DNA from: a bacterium
GTDB lineage: Bacteria > Desulfobacterota > Binatia > HRBIN30 > CADEER01
DNA: 64,000 nucleotides
Assembly (NCBI GenBank): GCA_019637795.1
Contig: JAHBUY010000003.1
Span: forward strand, 567,409-631,408
Reading direction: 5' to 3'
The notes beneath the pieces are model-generated. The model was given only the letters and a program-made list of their open reading frames with translations. It was not told the origin of the DNA and searched no databases. Below, piece by piece: positions 23,679 to 32,322 of this stretch; within the stretch, counting starts at the first letter, position 1, and every line of letters starts with the position of its first letter. A program made the translations under genes and the position numbers.

Positions 23679-26600
23679 TCACTCCTTCGCCCGGAAGGAA
23701 CTTGGCGAGTTGCGCAACGGGGCGGCGTACATCGTCTCCCAGCAGACACCGGTCTGGAAGTTGGTCAGTTGCGCCGTGACCGGCAGCGGCAGCAGCGGGT
23801 TGGTCAGCGGATCGCCGAGGCTGACGCCGCGCCCGCGGACGATCAGCTTCGCCTTGTTGGCGTTCGCCGCCTTGAGGGTCATCTTCTGCGCGCCGCCGGC
23901 GATCGCCGGCGGGTCGTAGTACTTGTAGCCCTTGTTCGCGCCGAGCACCGTCCAGGCCGGGCCTGGCGGCACGCCCATCTCCATCACCAGCGCGCCGCTG
24001 GTGCCCGCGTACAGGCACAGCGCGTAGTCGGCGCTGCCCATGGGGTCGCTGAAGTCGGCGAACGAGGTCGCCTCGGCCTTGATCATCTTCCAGGTGAAGC
24101 GGTCGGCCGCGTCGTCTTCCTTGTTCGTGATGATCAGCAGCGACTTGGCCGAGTGGCGGCAGCCGGACTGCGGCGCCAGCGGGCAGAGGTCGTTGAGGCA
24201 GGTGTCGTAGACCTCGTCGCAGAGCACGCACGGGTCCGGGTTGTCGATGCAGGTGCCCGCCTGGCAGGTCTCGGCGCCGTTGCAAAAGAGCGTGTCGCTG
24301 CACGAGGTGCCGTCGGGCTTCAGGACGTTGGCCGGACAGTCATCGCCGCTGCCATCGCAGGATTCGGTGACGTCACAGACGCCGGTCGCGGCGCGACACA
24401 CCGCGGTGCTCTTGGCGTCCGCCGGACACGCGTTGCCGATACCATCGCAGATCTCGACCACGTCGCAGACCCCCGCCGCGGCGCGGCAGACGGCGGTGCT
24501 CTTGGCGTCGGCGGGACACGGGGCACTGGTGCCGGTGCACTGCTCGGCGACGTCGCACTCGCCGGCGGCGGCGCGACAGGTGGTGGTCGCCGGCGCGAAC
24601 GCGTTCCCCGGGCAGGCGGCGCTCGATCCGGTGCACTGCTCAGCGAGGTCGCAGACGTCCGCGGCGGCGCGACAGGTGGTGGTCGCCGGCTCGAACGCGT
24701 CCGGCGGGCACGCGGTCCCGACGCCGTCGCAGTGCTCGGCGACGTCGCACACCCCGGCGCTGGCGCGGCAGACCGTGCTGGTCGGCTGCACGGCGTCGGC
24801 CGGGCAATCGTCGGCGACGCCATCGCACACCTCGAGGACGTCGCAGACGCCGGCGCTGCTCCGGCAGAGGGCGATGCTCTTGGCGTCGGCCGGACAGGCG
24901 GCGGCGGAGCCGGTGCACTGCTCGACCAGGTCGCAGACGCCGGCAGCGGCGCGGCAGACGAGGGTGGCCGGCTGGAACGCGTCCGCCGGACACGCGGCGG
25001 CGGCGCCGGAGCAGTGCTCGGCGACGTCGCAGACGCCGGCGCTGGCCCGGCACTCGACGCTGGGCGGCGCGAAGGCGTCCGCGGGACAGTCGTCGGCGAT
25101 GCCGTCACAGCTCTCCGCAACATCGCACTCCCCGGCGACCGCGCGACACACGGCCGTGCTCTTGGCGTCGGGAGGGCAGCTCACGCTCGCCCCCGTGCAC
25201 TGCTCGGCGACATCGCAGACGCCGGCGCTGGCGCGGCAGGTGGTGGTGGCGGGCGCGACGGCGTCGCTCGGACAGGCGACGCCGCTGCCGGTGCAGTACT
25301 CGGCGATGTCGCAGAAGTCGGCGCTGGCACGGCACACGACGCTGCTCGGCTGGAAGGCGTCGGCCGGACAGGCCACGCCGACCCCGTCGCAGGTCTCGAC
25401 GGCGTCGCAGACGCCGGCACTGGCCCGGCACACGGTGGCGGCGGGCTCGACCGCGTCCGCCGGGCAGTCGTCGCCAATGCCGTCACAGCTCTCGGCGATG
25501 TCACAGATCCCCGCGGAGGCGCGACACACGCCATTGCTCTTGGCGTCACCGGGACAGACCGCGCCAGATCCCGTGCACTGCTCCGCCAGGTCGCAGACGC
25601 CGGCGGCGGCACGACAGACCGTGGTTGCCGGCGCAAAGCCGTCGCTCGGACAGGCCACCGCGGCGCCGGTGCAGTGCTCGGCGACGTCGCAGACGTCGAC
25701 GGCGGCGCGGCACTCGGTGGTCGCGGGCGCGAACGCGTTGGCCGGGCAGGCCACGCCGGCGCCGTCGCAGGTTTCGGCGACGTCACACTCCCCCGCCGCG
25801 GCGCGGCAGACGGTGGTCGCCGGCTCGACGGCATTGGTCGGGCAGCCGTCGTTCATGCCATCGCACCACTCGGCAATGTCGCAGACGCCCGCGGCGGCGC
25901 GGCAGAGCGCCGTGCTCTTGGCATCGCTCGGACAGGCGTTGTTGACGCCGTCGCACGATTCGACGAGGTCGCAGACCCCGCCCGAGGCGCGGCACACCGC
26001 CGTGCTCTTGGCATCCGCAGGACAGTCGTTGCCGATGCCGTCACACGACTCGACGAGGTCGCAGACCCCGCCAGCAGCGCGGCACACGGCGGTGCTCTTG
26101 GCATCGCCCGGACAGGCGGCGCTCGCCCCGGTGCAGGTCTCCGCCAGGTCGCAGACGCCGGCGGCGCTGCGACACACGGTGCTGCTCGGCTGGAAGGCGT
26201 CCGCCGGACAGGCGGCGCTCGCCCCGGTGCAGTGCTCGGCGACGTCGCAGATGCCCGCCACGCCCCGGCACACCGTGCTGCTGGGGACGAAGGCGTCGGC
26301 CGGGCAGTTGTTGCCGAGGCCGTCGCAGAATTCGGCGACGTCGCAGACGCCCGCCGTGGCGCGGCACTGGGCGGTGCTCTTGGCGTCCGCTGGACAGTCG
26401 TTGCTCACCCCGTCGCACGATTCGACGACGTCGCAGACGCCGCCCGAGGCGCGGCACACGGCGGTGCTCTTGGCATCGCCCGGACAGGCGGCGCTCGCCC
26501 CGGTGCAGGTCTCGGCGACGTCGCAGGCGCCGGCCGCGCCGCGGCACACGGTGCCGCTCGGCTGAAAGACATCCGCCGGACACGCGGCGCTCGATCCGGT

Positions 26601-28766
26601 GCAGTGCTCGGCGACATCGCAGACGCCGGCAGCGCCGCGGCAGACGGTGCTCGCCGGTTCGAAGGCGTCGGCGGGACAGGCGTTGCCGACTCCATCGCAG
26701 ACCTCGGCGGGATCGCAGACCCCGGCCGAGGCGCGACACTGGGCCGTGCTCTTGACGTCGCCCGGACAGTCGTTGCCGAGGCCGTCGCACGCCTCCGCGA
26801 CGTCGCAGACACCGGCCGCGGCGCGACACACCGCGGTGCTCTTGACGTCCGCGGGACAGGCCGCGCTCGTCCCGGTACAGGTCTCGGCAACGTCGCACGC
26901 CCCCGCGGCTCCGCGGCAGACGGTGCTGCTCGACTGGAAGACATCGCTCGGACAGGCGTTCCCGAGGCCGTCGCAGACCTCGGCGACGTCGCAGACGCCG
27001 GCCGCGGCACGGCACACCGCGGTGCTCTTGGCATCGGCGGGACAGTCGTTCCCGACGCCATCGCAGACCTCGACCACGTCGCAGACGCCGCCCGAGGCGC
27101 GGCACACCCCGCTGCTCTTGGCGTCCGCTGGACAGGCGGCGCTCGTCCCGGTGCAGGTCTCGGCCACGTCACACACGCCGGCACTGGACCTGCACACGGC
27201 GCTGCTGGAAGCGAAGGCGTCGCTGGGACACGCCGCGCCCGCCCCGGTGCAGGTCTCGGCGACGTCGCACACGCCCGCCGCCCCGCGGCAGACCGTGCTG
27301 TTCGGCTGGAAGCTGTCCGACGGACACGTCGGCCCCGTCCCGGTGCAGGTCTCGGCCACGTCACACACGCCGGCGACACCGCGGCAGACCGTGGTGTTGG
27401 GCTGGAAGCCGTCGGCCGGACACGTCGGGCTCGATCCGGTGCAGGCCTCGGCGACGTCGCAGGCGCCGGCCGACGTGCGGCAGACCGTGCCGCTCGGCTG
27501 CAGGGCATCGCTCGGGCAGTCGTTGCCAACGCCGTCGCACGACTCCGCGACATCGCAGGCGCCGGCCGAGGCGCGGCACTGGGCCGTGCTCTTCGCATCC
27601 GCCGGGCAGACGTTGCTCGCGCCGTCGCAGAATTCCGCCACGTCGCAGGCGCCGGCCGCGGCGCGGCACTGGGCCGTGCTCTTCGCATCCGCCGGGCAGG
27701 CGTTGCTCGCGCCGTCGCAGAATTCCGCCACGTCGCAGGCGCCGGCCGCGGCGCGGCACTGCGCCGTGCTCTTCGCATCCGCCGGGCAGGCGTTGCTCGC
27801 GCCGTCGCAGAATTCCGCCACGTCACAGGCGCCGGCCGAGGCGCGGCACTGCGCCGTGCTCTTGGCATCCGCCGGGCAGTCGTTGCCCGCCCCGTCGCAC
27901 GACTCCGCTACGTCGCACACACCGGCCGAGGCGCGGCACTGCGCCGTGCTCTTGGCATCCGCCGGACAGGCCGCGCTCGACCCGGTGCAGGTCTCCGGCA
28001 CGTCGCACACGCCGCCGGCCGAGCGGCAGACCGTGCTCGCCGAGGCGTACGCGCAGGCGCTCGTGCAGCACGCCCCGCCGTCGCACTGCTCGGGGCTGTC
28101 CACCACCCCATCGCCGCAGTCCGAGTAGTAGAAGGCCAGGTCGACGCGGCTGATGTCGCCATTGTTGCCGGCGCTGGCGTGCGCCGGGTCGTACACGGCC
28201 GGACACGCCTGCCCCGAGCCGATGCCGGTGGCATTGGCGAGGATGTCGACGTCGAAGGTGAAGCTCGAACCGCTGGTGAGTTGGAACAGCCGCTCGATGT
28301 CGCCGTTGCTGCCGTTGTTGGCCGGCGTGCCGCCGGTGGCCACGATCGACGCCGACCCGCCGATCAGGGTGATGTTCAGGGTGTTGGTGACGCTCGGCGC
28401 CCCCAACCCCGACAACGAGGAGACCGAGGTCGACCCGGTGTAGGTGATCGTGCTCCCAGAGGTCGTCGAATAGGTGAAGCGGTTCGCGGCCGCCGGCGCG
28501 GCGCCGGTCATCGTGTTGCCGTTCACCGACTGGTCGACGCGCAGGCCGAAGTACACCTTCGTGTGCGCCGCCAGGTTGACGCCGGTGCAGGTGACGGTCG
28601 CGCCGGTGCCGCGCGTCGGCTGGTTGGCGACCGCGCACGTGCCGCCGCCGGGCAGGCTGTAGACCGGCCCACCGGTGATGATCAGGGCGGACGCCCCCTG
28701 CGCCACCCCAAGCACCGCGACGATCCCCAGCAGCAGGCCTGGGCGGACGGGGAGGATCCCCCTCAT
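23679..28766 (-). CDS. Giant secreted protein with about 40 disintegrin-like Cys repeats (Hxs-associated, copy 2)
   Basis: 1695 residues. A signal peptide (PGLLLGIVAVLGVAQGASA) precedes the same N-terminal domain as the protein at 14353 (ITGGPVYSLPGGGTCAVA, AHTKVYFGLR, FYYSDCGDGVVD). Then about 40 units of 30-32 residues follow, pattern CRASAGVCDVAExCDGxxxxCPADAKST, four Cys each and so about 160 Cys. Hydrophobic-spaced 'long' units (e.g. FxPSSTV) alternate with 'short' KSTAx units. The C-terminal domain (YALCLYAGTSGALVMEMGVPPG, GYKYYDPP, VCWETMYA) also matches the smaller protein. The ATG is 25 bases after an HGS-repeat precursor stop. It is exported and heavily disulphide-bonded; whether it binds or matures the peptide is unknown. 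Confidence 0.8.
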   Translation of the reverse strand: MRGILPVRPGLLLGIVAVLGVAQGASALIITGGPVYSLPGGGTCAVANQPTRGTGATVTCTGVNLAAHTKVYFGLRVDQSVNGNTMTGAAPAAANRFTYSTTSGSTITYTGSTSVSSLSGLGAPSVTNTLNITLIGGSASIVATGGTPANNGSNGDIERLFQLTSGSSFTFDVDILANATGIGSGQACPAVYDPAHASAGNNGDISRVDLAFYYSDCGDGVVDSPEQCDGGACCTSACAYASASTVCRSAGGVCDVPETCTGSSAACPADAKSTAQCRASAGVCDVAESCDGAGNDCPADAKSTAQCRASAGACDVAEFCDGASNACPADAKSTAQCRAAAGACDVAEFCDGASNACPADAKSTAQCRAAAGACDVAEFCDGASNVCPADAKSTAQCRASAGACDVAESCDGVGNDCPSDALQPSGTVCRTSAGACDVAEACTGSSPTCPADGFQPNTTVCRGVAGVCDVAETCTGTGPTCPSDSFQPNSTVCRGAAGVCDVAETCTGAGAACPSDAFASSSAVCRSSAGVCDVAETCTGTSAACPADAKSSGVCRASGGVCDVVEVCDGVGNDCPADAKSTAVCRAAAGVCDVAEVCDGLGNACPSDVFQSSSTVCRGAAGACDVAETCTGTSAACPADVKSTAVCRAAAGVCDVAEACDGLGNDCPGDVKSTAQCRASAGVCDPAEVCDGVGNACPADAFEPASTVCRGAAGVCDVAEHCTGSSAACPADVFQPSGTVCRGAAGACDVAETCTGASAACPGDAKSTAVCRASGGVCDVVESCDGVSNDCPADAKSTAQCRATAGVCDVAEFCDGLGNNCPADAFVPSSTVCRGVAGICDVAEHCTGASAACPADAFQPSSTVCRSAAGVCDLAETCTGASAACPGDAKSTAVCRAAGGVCDLVESCDGIGNDCPADAKSTAVCRASGGVCDLVESCDGVNNACPSDAKSTALCRAAAGVCDIAEWCDGMNDGCPTNAVEPATTVCRAAAGECDVAETCDGAGVACPANAFAPATTECRAAVDVCDVAEHCTGAAVACPSDGFAPATTVCRAAAGVCDLAEQCTGSGAVCPGDAKSNGVCRASAGICDIAESCDGIGDDCPADAVEPAATVCRASAGVCDAVETCDGVGVACPADAFQPSSVVCRASADFCDIAEYCTGSGVACPSDAVAPATTTCRASAGVCDVAEQCTGASVSCPPDAKSTAVCRAVAGECDVAESCDGIADDCPADAFAPPSVECRASAGVCDVAEHCSGAAAACPADAFQPATLVCRAAAGVCDLVEQCTGSAAACPADAKSIALCRSSAGVCDVLEVCDGVADDCPADAVQPTSTVCRASAGVCDVAEHCDGVGTACPPDAFEPATTTCRAAADVCDLAEQCTGSSAACPGNAFAPATTTCRAAAGECDVAEQCTGTSAPCPADAKSTAVCRAAAGVCDVVEICDGIGNACPADAKSTAVCRAATGVCDVTESCDGSGDDCPANVLKPDGTSCSDTLFCNGAETCQAGTCIDNPDPCVLCDEVYDTCLNDLCPLAPQSGCRHSAKSLLIITNKEDDAADRFTWKMIKAEATSFADFSDPMGSADYALCLYAGTSGALVMEMGVPPGPAWTVLGANKGYKYYDPPAIAGGAQKMTLKAANANKAKLIVRGRGVSLGDPLTNPLLPLPVTAQLTNFQTGVCWETMYAAPLRNSPSSFRAKE
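27571..27840 (-). repeat. Three near-identical 90-bp tandem units inside the giant gene
   Basis: Units 27571-27660, 27661-27750 and 27751-27840 differ at only a few bases each. They code three consecutive 30-residue Cys units (DVAEFCDG variants). The neighbouring units are more diverged, so this points to a recent tandem expansion. Confidence 0.8.
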
Positions 28767-28791
28767 CGACGATCGGTTCTCGCGACGCCGC

Positions 28792-29118
28792 TCACCACGA
28801 CCCGTGCGAGCCGTGACTGCCGTGCGAGCCGTGACTGCCGTGCGAACCGTGACTGCCATGCGAGCCGTGCGACCCGTGGCTGCCGTGGCTGCCGTGCGAG
28901 CCGTGGGAGCCGTGCGAGCCGTGACTGCCGTGCGAGGCGTGCGACATGTGCTGCGCCAGCAACAGCTTCTCGCTGTTCGGTTCCGTGCGCAGGGCCCGCG
29001 CCGCTTCGTCGGCGTCCAGCGCGGCCACCGGCTTCACCGCCTGGCGCGCCTCCTCCTGGCTGAGGAAATCCAACGGCGACCTCCGCAGGGAGGGCAGTCC
29101 CCCCTTTTTCTCGCTCAT
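28792..29118 (-). CDS. His-Xaa-Ser repeat precursor peptide, copy 2 (HxsA-like)
   Basis: 108 residues, the same length as copy 1. The leader starts MSEKKGGLPSLRRSPLDFLS and differs from copy 1 at about 12 of 62 positions; the segment EPNSEKLLLAQHMSHAS is unchanged. The core is again HMS, HAS, fifteen HGS and Trp. GGAGGAC lies upstream of the ATG. It is the first gene after a candidate promoter (29195-29223) and is followed after 25 bases by the giant Cys-rich gene, repeating the arrangement of copy 1. Confidence 0.85.
   Translation of the reverse strand: MSEKKGGLPSLRRSPLDFLSQEEARQAVKPVAALDADEAARALRTEPNSEKLLLAQHMSHASHGSHGSHGSHGSHGSHGSHGSHGSHGSHGSHGSHGSHGSHGSHGSW
28798..28932 (-). repeat. 9-bp tandem repeat array coding (HGS)15, copy 2
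   Basis: Fifteen 9-base units with synonymous changes, between Trp (28795-28797) and HAS (28933-28941). The unit number equals that of copy 1 although the codon order differs, including GGG, GGT and TCC codons. Confidence 0.9.
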
Positions 29119-29194
29119 CGTGCTGTCCTCCGTCCCCGAACCGACTCAACCGACCGATCGGGTGCCAGCCGTGGCAGGTGACCCCCTGCCCCTG

Positions 29195-29223
29195 GTTAGC
29201 ACGGTCTGAGCATTTTCTGTCAA
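29195..29223 (-). promoter_or_regulatory. Candidate sigma-70-type promoter for the precursor 2 operon
   Basis: On the minus strand TTGACA (29223-29218) is followed after 17 bases by GCTAAC (29200-29195). The predicted start is about 70 bases before ATG 29118. The -35 is perfect; the -10 matches the consensus only at its core. It lies in the only gap (29119-29273) between this operon and the NHL lipoprotein gene upstream. Confidence 0.4.
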
Positions 29224-29273
29224 GACGCATTCCACCGCGGCGCCGCGCAGAGGGGCGGGATCGCGGCGGTCGA

Positions 29274-30599
29274 TCAGCGGCGGCCGGGGACGGCGTCGAG
29301 GAAGCGGGAGATGCGGCGGATGCGGTGATTGGAGGTGTCGGCGATCCACAGCGAGCCCTCCGGGTCGAGGAACAGCGCGGAGGGTCGGCGCAGCGAACAG
29401 GTGGCGGCGGGGCCGCCGTCGCCGGCGAAGGTCGGTTCGCCGTTCCCGGCGACGGTGGAGATGACGCCGGCGGTGTCGATGCGGCGGATGACGTTGTTGC
29501 CGGTGTCGGCCAGGTAGAGGTCGCCGTTGGGGGCGAACTGGATGTCGTACGGCGTGTCGAGCCGGGCGGCGGTCGCCGGGCCGCCATCGCCGCTATAGCC
29601 GCGCTGGCCGGTGCCGGCGATGGTGGAGATGACGCCCCTGGCGTCGATGCGGCGGATGACGTGGTTCTTGATCTCGCAGAAGTACAGCGCGCCGTCGGGC
29701 CCGAACTGCAGGCGCGACGGACCGTTGAGCAGCGCGCTGGTCGCCGGGCCGCCGTCGCCGGCGTAGCCGCGGTCGCCGGTGCCCGCCGCGGTGTGGATGA
29801 TCCTGGCGGCGTCGACGTAGCGGATGACGTTGGCGTCGACGTCGCTGATGAACAGGCCCCCGTCGGAGTCCGGCAGGACGCCGAAGGGCGTGCTCAGGGC
29901 CGCCTCGCGTGCCGGGCCGCCGTCGCCGGCGTAGCCGTAGGCGTCGCTGCCGGCCACCGTGTAGACGTGGTCGGTGGTGTCGACCATGAACGCCACCGGC
30001 ACGTGGTCGCCGGCGATGTAGAGGTTGCCGGCGACGTCGTACTCCATGTTGCTGGCGTGGTGCAGCGGCGAATCCTTGGCCAGGGCGCCGTCGGCGGGAA
30101 AGTCCTCGAAATCGGTGCCCATGATCGTCTCCACCGTGCCGTCGCCGTTCACCCGGCGCAGGCGGAGGTTGTTCCAGTCCATGATCAGCAGGCGGCCGGC
30201 GCGGTCGAAGAGGACGTCGATCGGGAAGTAGAGCGAGGTGTCGCGGGCCGGGCGGCCGTCGCCGTCGAACTGCGCCTTGCCGGTGCCGGCGACGGTGCAG
30301 ATGGTGCCGAGCGCGGCGCAGTCGGGCCCGGCGGTCGGCGTCGGCGCGGCGGTGTCGGTGGCCAGCGGCGTGGCGGTCGCGGTCGCCGTCGCGACCGGCG
30401 TCGCGGTGCGGCTCGGGGCGACCGTCGCGGTGGCCGTCGCGACCGGCGTTGCGCTGGCGGCACGCGTGCCGGTGGCGGTGACGGTCGCCGGCGACGTTCC
30501 CGTCGGCGTCGCGACCGGCCCCGAGGCGTCGCCGCTGCCGCACGCGGCGAGCAGCACCGAGACGCCGGCGCACAGCGCCGCGACACGCACCCTGCGCAT
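29274..30599 (-). CDS. NHL-repeat beta-propeller lipoprotein
   Basis: 441 residues. The lipobox LLAACGSG gives a lipidated Cys. A Thr/Pro/Ala-rich linker follows (ATPVATATATVAPSRT). The rest is NHL-type blades with the recurring motif IxTVAGTGxxGYAGDGGPAxxAxLxxP...DxxGNLYIADxxNxxIRRI. It probably folds into a six- or seven-bladed propeller outside the cell. It begins 5 bases after the end of the P460-like gene at 30605 and is probably in the same operon. It is related to the propeller protein at 32323. Confidence 0.8.
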   Translation of the reverse strand: MRRVRVAALCAGVSVLLAACGSGDASGPVATPTGTSPATVTATGTRAASATPVATATATVAPSRTATPVATATATATPLATDTAAPTPTAGPDCAALGTICTVAGTGKAQFDGDGRPARDTSLYFPIDVLFDRAGRLLIMDWNNLRLRRVNGDGTVETIMGTDFEDFPADGALAKDSPLHHASNMEYDVAGNLYIAGDHVPVAFMVDTTDHVYTVAGSDAYGYAGDGGPAREAALSTPFGVLPDSDGGLFISDVDANVIRYVDAARIIHTAAGTGDRGYAGDGGPATSALLNGPSRLQFGPDGALYFCEIKNHVIRRIDARGVISTIAGTGQRGYSGDGGPATAARLDTPYDIQFAPNGDLYLADTGNNVIRRIDTAGVISTVAGNGEPTFAGDGGPAATCSLRRPSALFLDPEGSLWIADTSNHRIRRISRFLDAVPGRR

Positions 30600-30604
30600 G
30601 GAAC

Positions 30605-32245
30605 CTACGGTCGCACGGTCCCGCTGACGAGTTGCGGGCCGCCATAGCGGAGGACGCCGTTGTTCAGGTCCGCGAGGTCGCCGCCGACCGCCCAGATGCC
30701 GTCCTCGCTGTCGACCCAGACGGCGTGGAAATCGCGCCCCTGGTCGTCGCTCCCTTCGTCCACCGTGACCCAGCCGGCGGCGTCCCGCGTCGCCACCGCG
30801 AGGCTGTTGCCCACCGCGACCGCGCGATCGTCCGGCGAGTAGAAGACGCCGTTCAACTGCGGACTGTTGGCGGGGTTGGCGAGCAGGAAGTCGCCCGCGC
30901 CCTCGCGCTCGAGCAGCAACGCCTCGGCGAAGAAGCCGCCGACCGCGCCGACTCGGCTGGCATTGCCGTGCACGGTGAAGAGCTGCCGGTCGTTGATGTT
31001 GGGCGTGGTCACCACCGACCAGGCGCGGCCATTCCAGTGCAGCACGACGCCGCGGAAGCCGACGGCATAGACGTCGTCGGCCGCCCGCCCCCACACCTTG
31101 AAGAGCTGTGGAATGCCGCTCGGGCGCACGCCGCTCAGGTCGACCGGCGCCCAGGCGACGCCGTCGTAGTGCCAGATGACGCCGCCGGCGTCGGGGCGGT
31201 CGATGTCGGCGCCGACCGCCCAGACGTCGCTCGCCGAGGCGCCCCACGTCCCGTAGATGCGCTCGCGACCCGGGGTCGTGTCGCGGCTCACCTGACGCGA
31301 CGCGAGGTCGTAGCGCAGGATCAGCCCGCCATCGCCGGAGAGGTAGAAGGCGTTGCCGATCGGCGCGACGCCGATCCACCAGAGGTCGCCGGTGGCGCCG
31401 GTGAGCAGGCGATCCCAACCGGCGCCATCGTAGTGCAACATCAGGGGGCCGCTGCCGTCGTGCGGATCGGCGCCGACCGCGTAGACGTCCTTGGGCCCGG
31501 TGCCCGACACCGAGAGCAGCGCCGCCGGCAGGTTCTCCAAGGTTGGGCGCAGCCGGCCGCGCGTCTGCCCGACGGTGCACATGTGGTCCCGCGCCAGGCA
31601 CTCGGGCTGCACGTGGCAACCGATGCAGGTCGCCTTGTCGTCGAAGCGGACGCGGCGCGACGGCGCGTCGACCCACTGCCAGTGCCAATCGCCGTCGTCC
31701 GGATCGAAGCCCGGCTCCTCCTTGCGCATCGCCCGCCAGCGGCTGAGATCGCGGTCGGCGCAGCCGGATCCGTCGTACTCCTCCTTCACGACGATGCTGC
31801 CGACCGGCAGCGGGCTCTCGTTGCGCAGGTACGGCTCGGCAGCGATCGGATTGGCGAGGACGCGGATGTTGACGCCGCCGTGCTCGACGCTGAGCCGGCA
31901 GTCGCGCACCTCGATGAAGGTGTCGCGGTAGTCGGCGGGGAAGATCGCATCGACGCCGCCGGTCGGCGTGGCGGTGGGAATCGGCGTCGGCGTCACCACC
32001 GGGCAGCCGGTGAGCGCCACGTTGACGGCGGCGATGAGCTCGGAGATCGACACCGAGCCGCTGCCGTTGGTGTCGAGCGCCGGACAGACCGACGCCGGCG
32101 CGCTGCCGAGCGCGATGTTGACGCCGCGGATCAGCTCGCCGATGTCGACGCTGCCGTCGCCGTTGCAGTCCCCGGGACAGGCGGCAGTGGCCGGCGCCGC
32201 GAGAAAGAGAAGGAGAACCCCGAGAAGAAATCGCTTCACGGACAT
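30605..32245 (-). CDS. Secreted protein: dockerin-like module, cytochrome P460-like domain, beta-propeller
   Basis: 546 residues. Signal peptide (FLLGVLLLFLAAPATAA), then CPGDCNGDGSVDIGELIRGVN and a second NGSGSVSISELIAAVN forming a dockerin-like pair of EF-hand-like loops, a TPT linker, and a domain with DYRDTFIEVRDCRLS, VVKEEYDG, DWHWQWVD and CIGCH. The CxxCH motif and surrounding layout resemble cytochrome P460/c'-beta-type haem domains. From about residue 260 there are repeats of DVYAVG...LMLHYDGAGW type, as in WD-like photosynthesis-assembly/BNR-type propellers. Its ATG lies 77 bases before the end of the next upstream gene. A secreted, possibly haem-bearing sensor or enzyme. Confidence 0.7.
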   Translation of the reverse strand: MSVKRFLLGVLLLFLAAPATAACPGDCNGDGSVDIGELIRGVNIALGSAPASVCPALDTNGSGSVSISELIAAVNVALTGCPVVTPTPIPTATPTGGVDAIFPADYRDTFIEVRDCRLSVEHGGVNIRVLANPIAAEPYLRNESPLPVGSIVVKEEYDGSGCADRDLSRWRAMRKEEPGFDPDDGDWHWQWVDAPSRRVRFDDKATCIGCHVQPECLARDHMCTVGQTRGRLRPTLENLPAALLSVSGTGPKDVYAVGADPHDGSGPLMLHYDGAGWDRLLTGATGDLWWIGVAPIGNAFYLSGDGGLILRYDLASRQVSRDTTPGRERIYGTWGASASDVWAVGADIDRPDAGGVIWHYDGVAWAPVDLSGVRPSGIPQLFKVWGRAADDVYAVGFRGVVLHWNGRAWSVVTTPNINDRQLFTVHGNASRVGAVGGFFAEALLLEREGAGDFLLANPANSPQLNGVFYSPDDRAVAVGNSLAVATRDAAGWVTVDEGSDDQGRDFHAVWVDSEDGIWAVGGDLADLNNGVLRYGGPQLVSGTVRP

Positions 32246-32322
32246 CAACGGAGAATCGCGGCGGCGCGGGGCGGCGCGGCGTCTCTCGTCGACTCCGCGC
32301 CGCCGCGTCACGATCGCTGCTT

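Noticed and set aside
27571..27840. Possible CRISPR-like direct repeats
   Set aside because: The units are 90 bp, contiguous without spacers, and lie in frame in a coding repeat.
24241..28128. Long plus-strand frames with regular Ala/Ser/Gln-rich repeats
   Set aside because: They are shadows of the minus-strand Cys-repeat gene, whose frame has a signal peptide, conserved Cys and homologous end domains.
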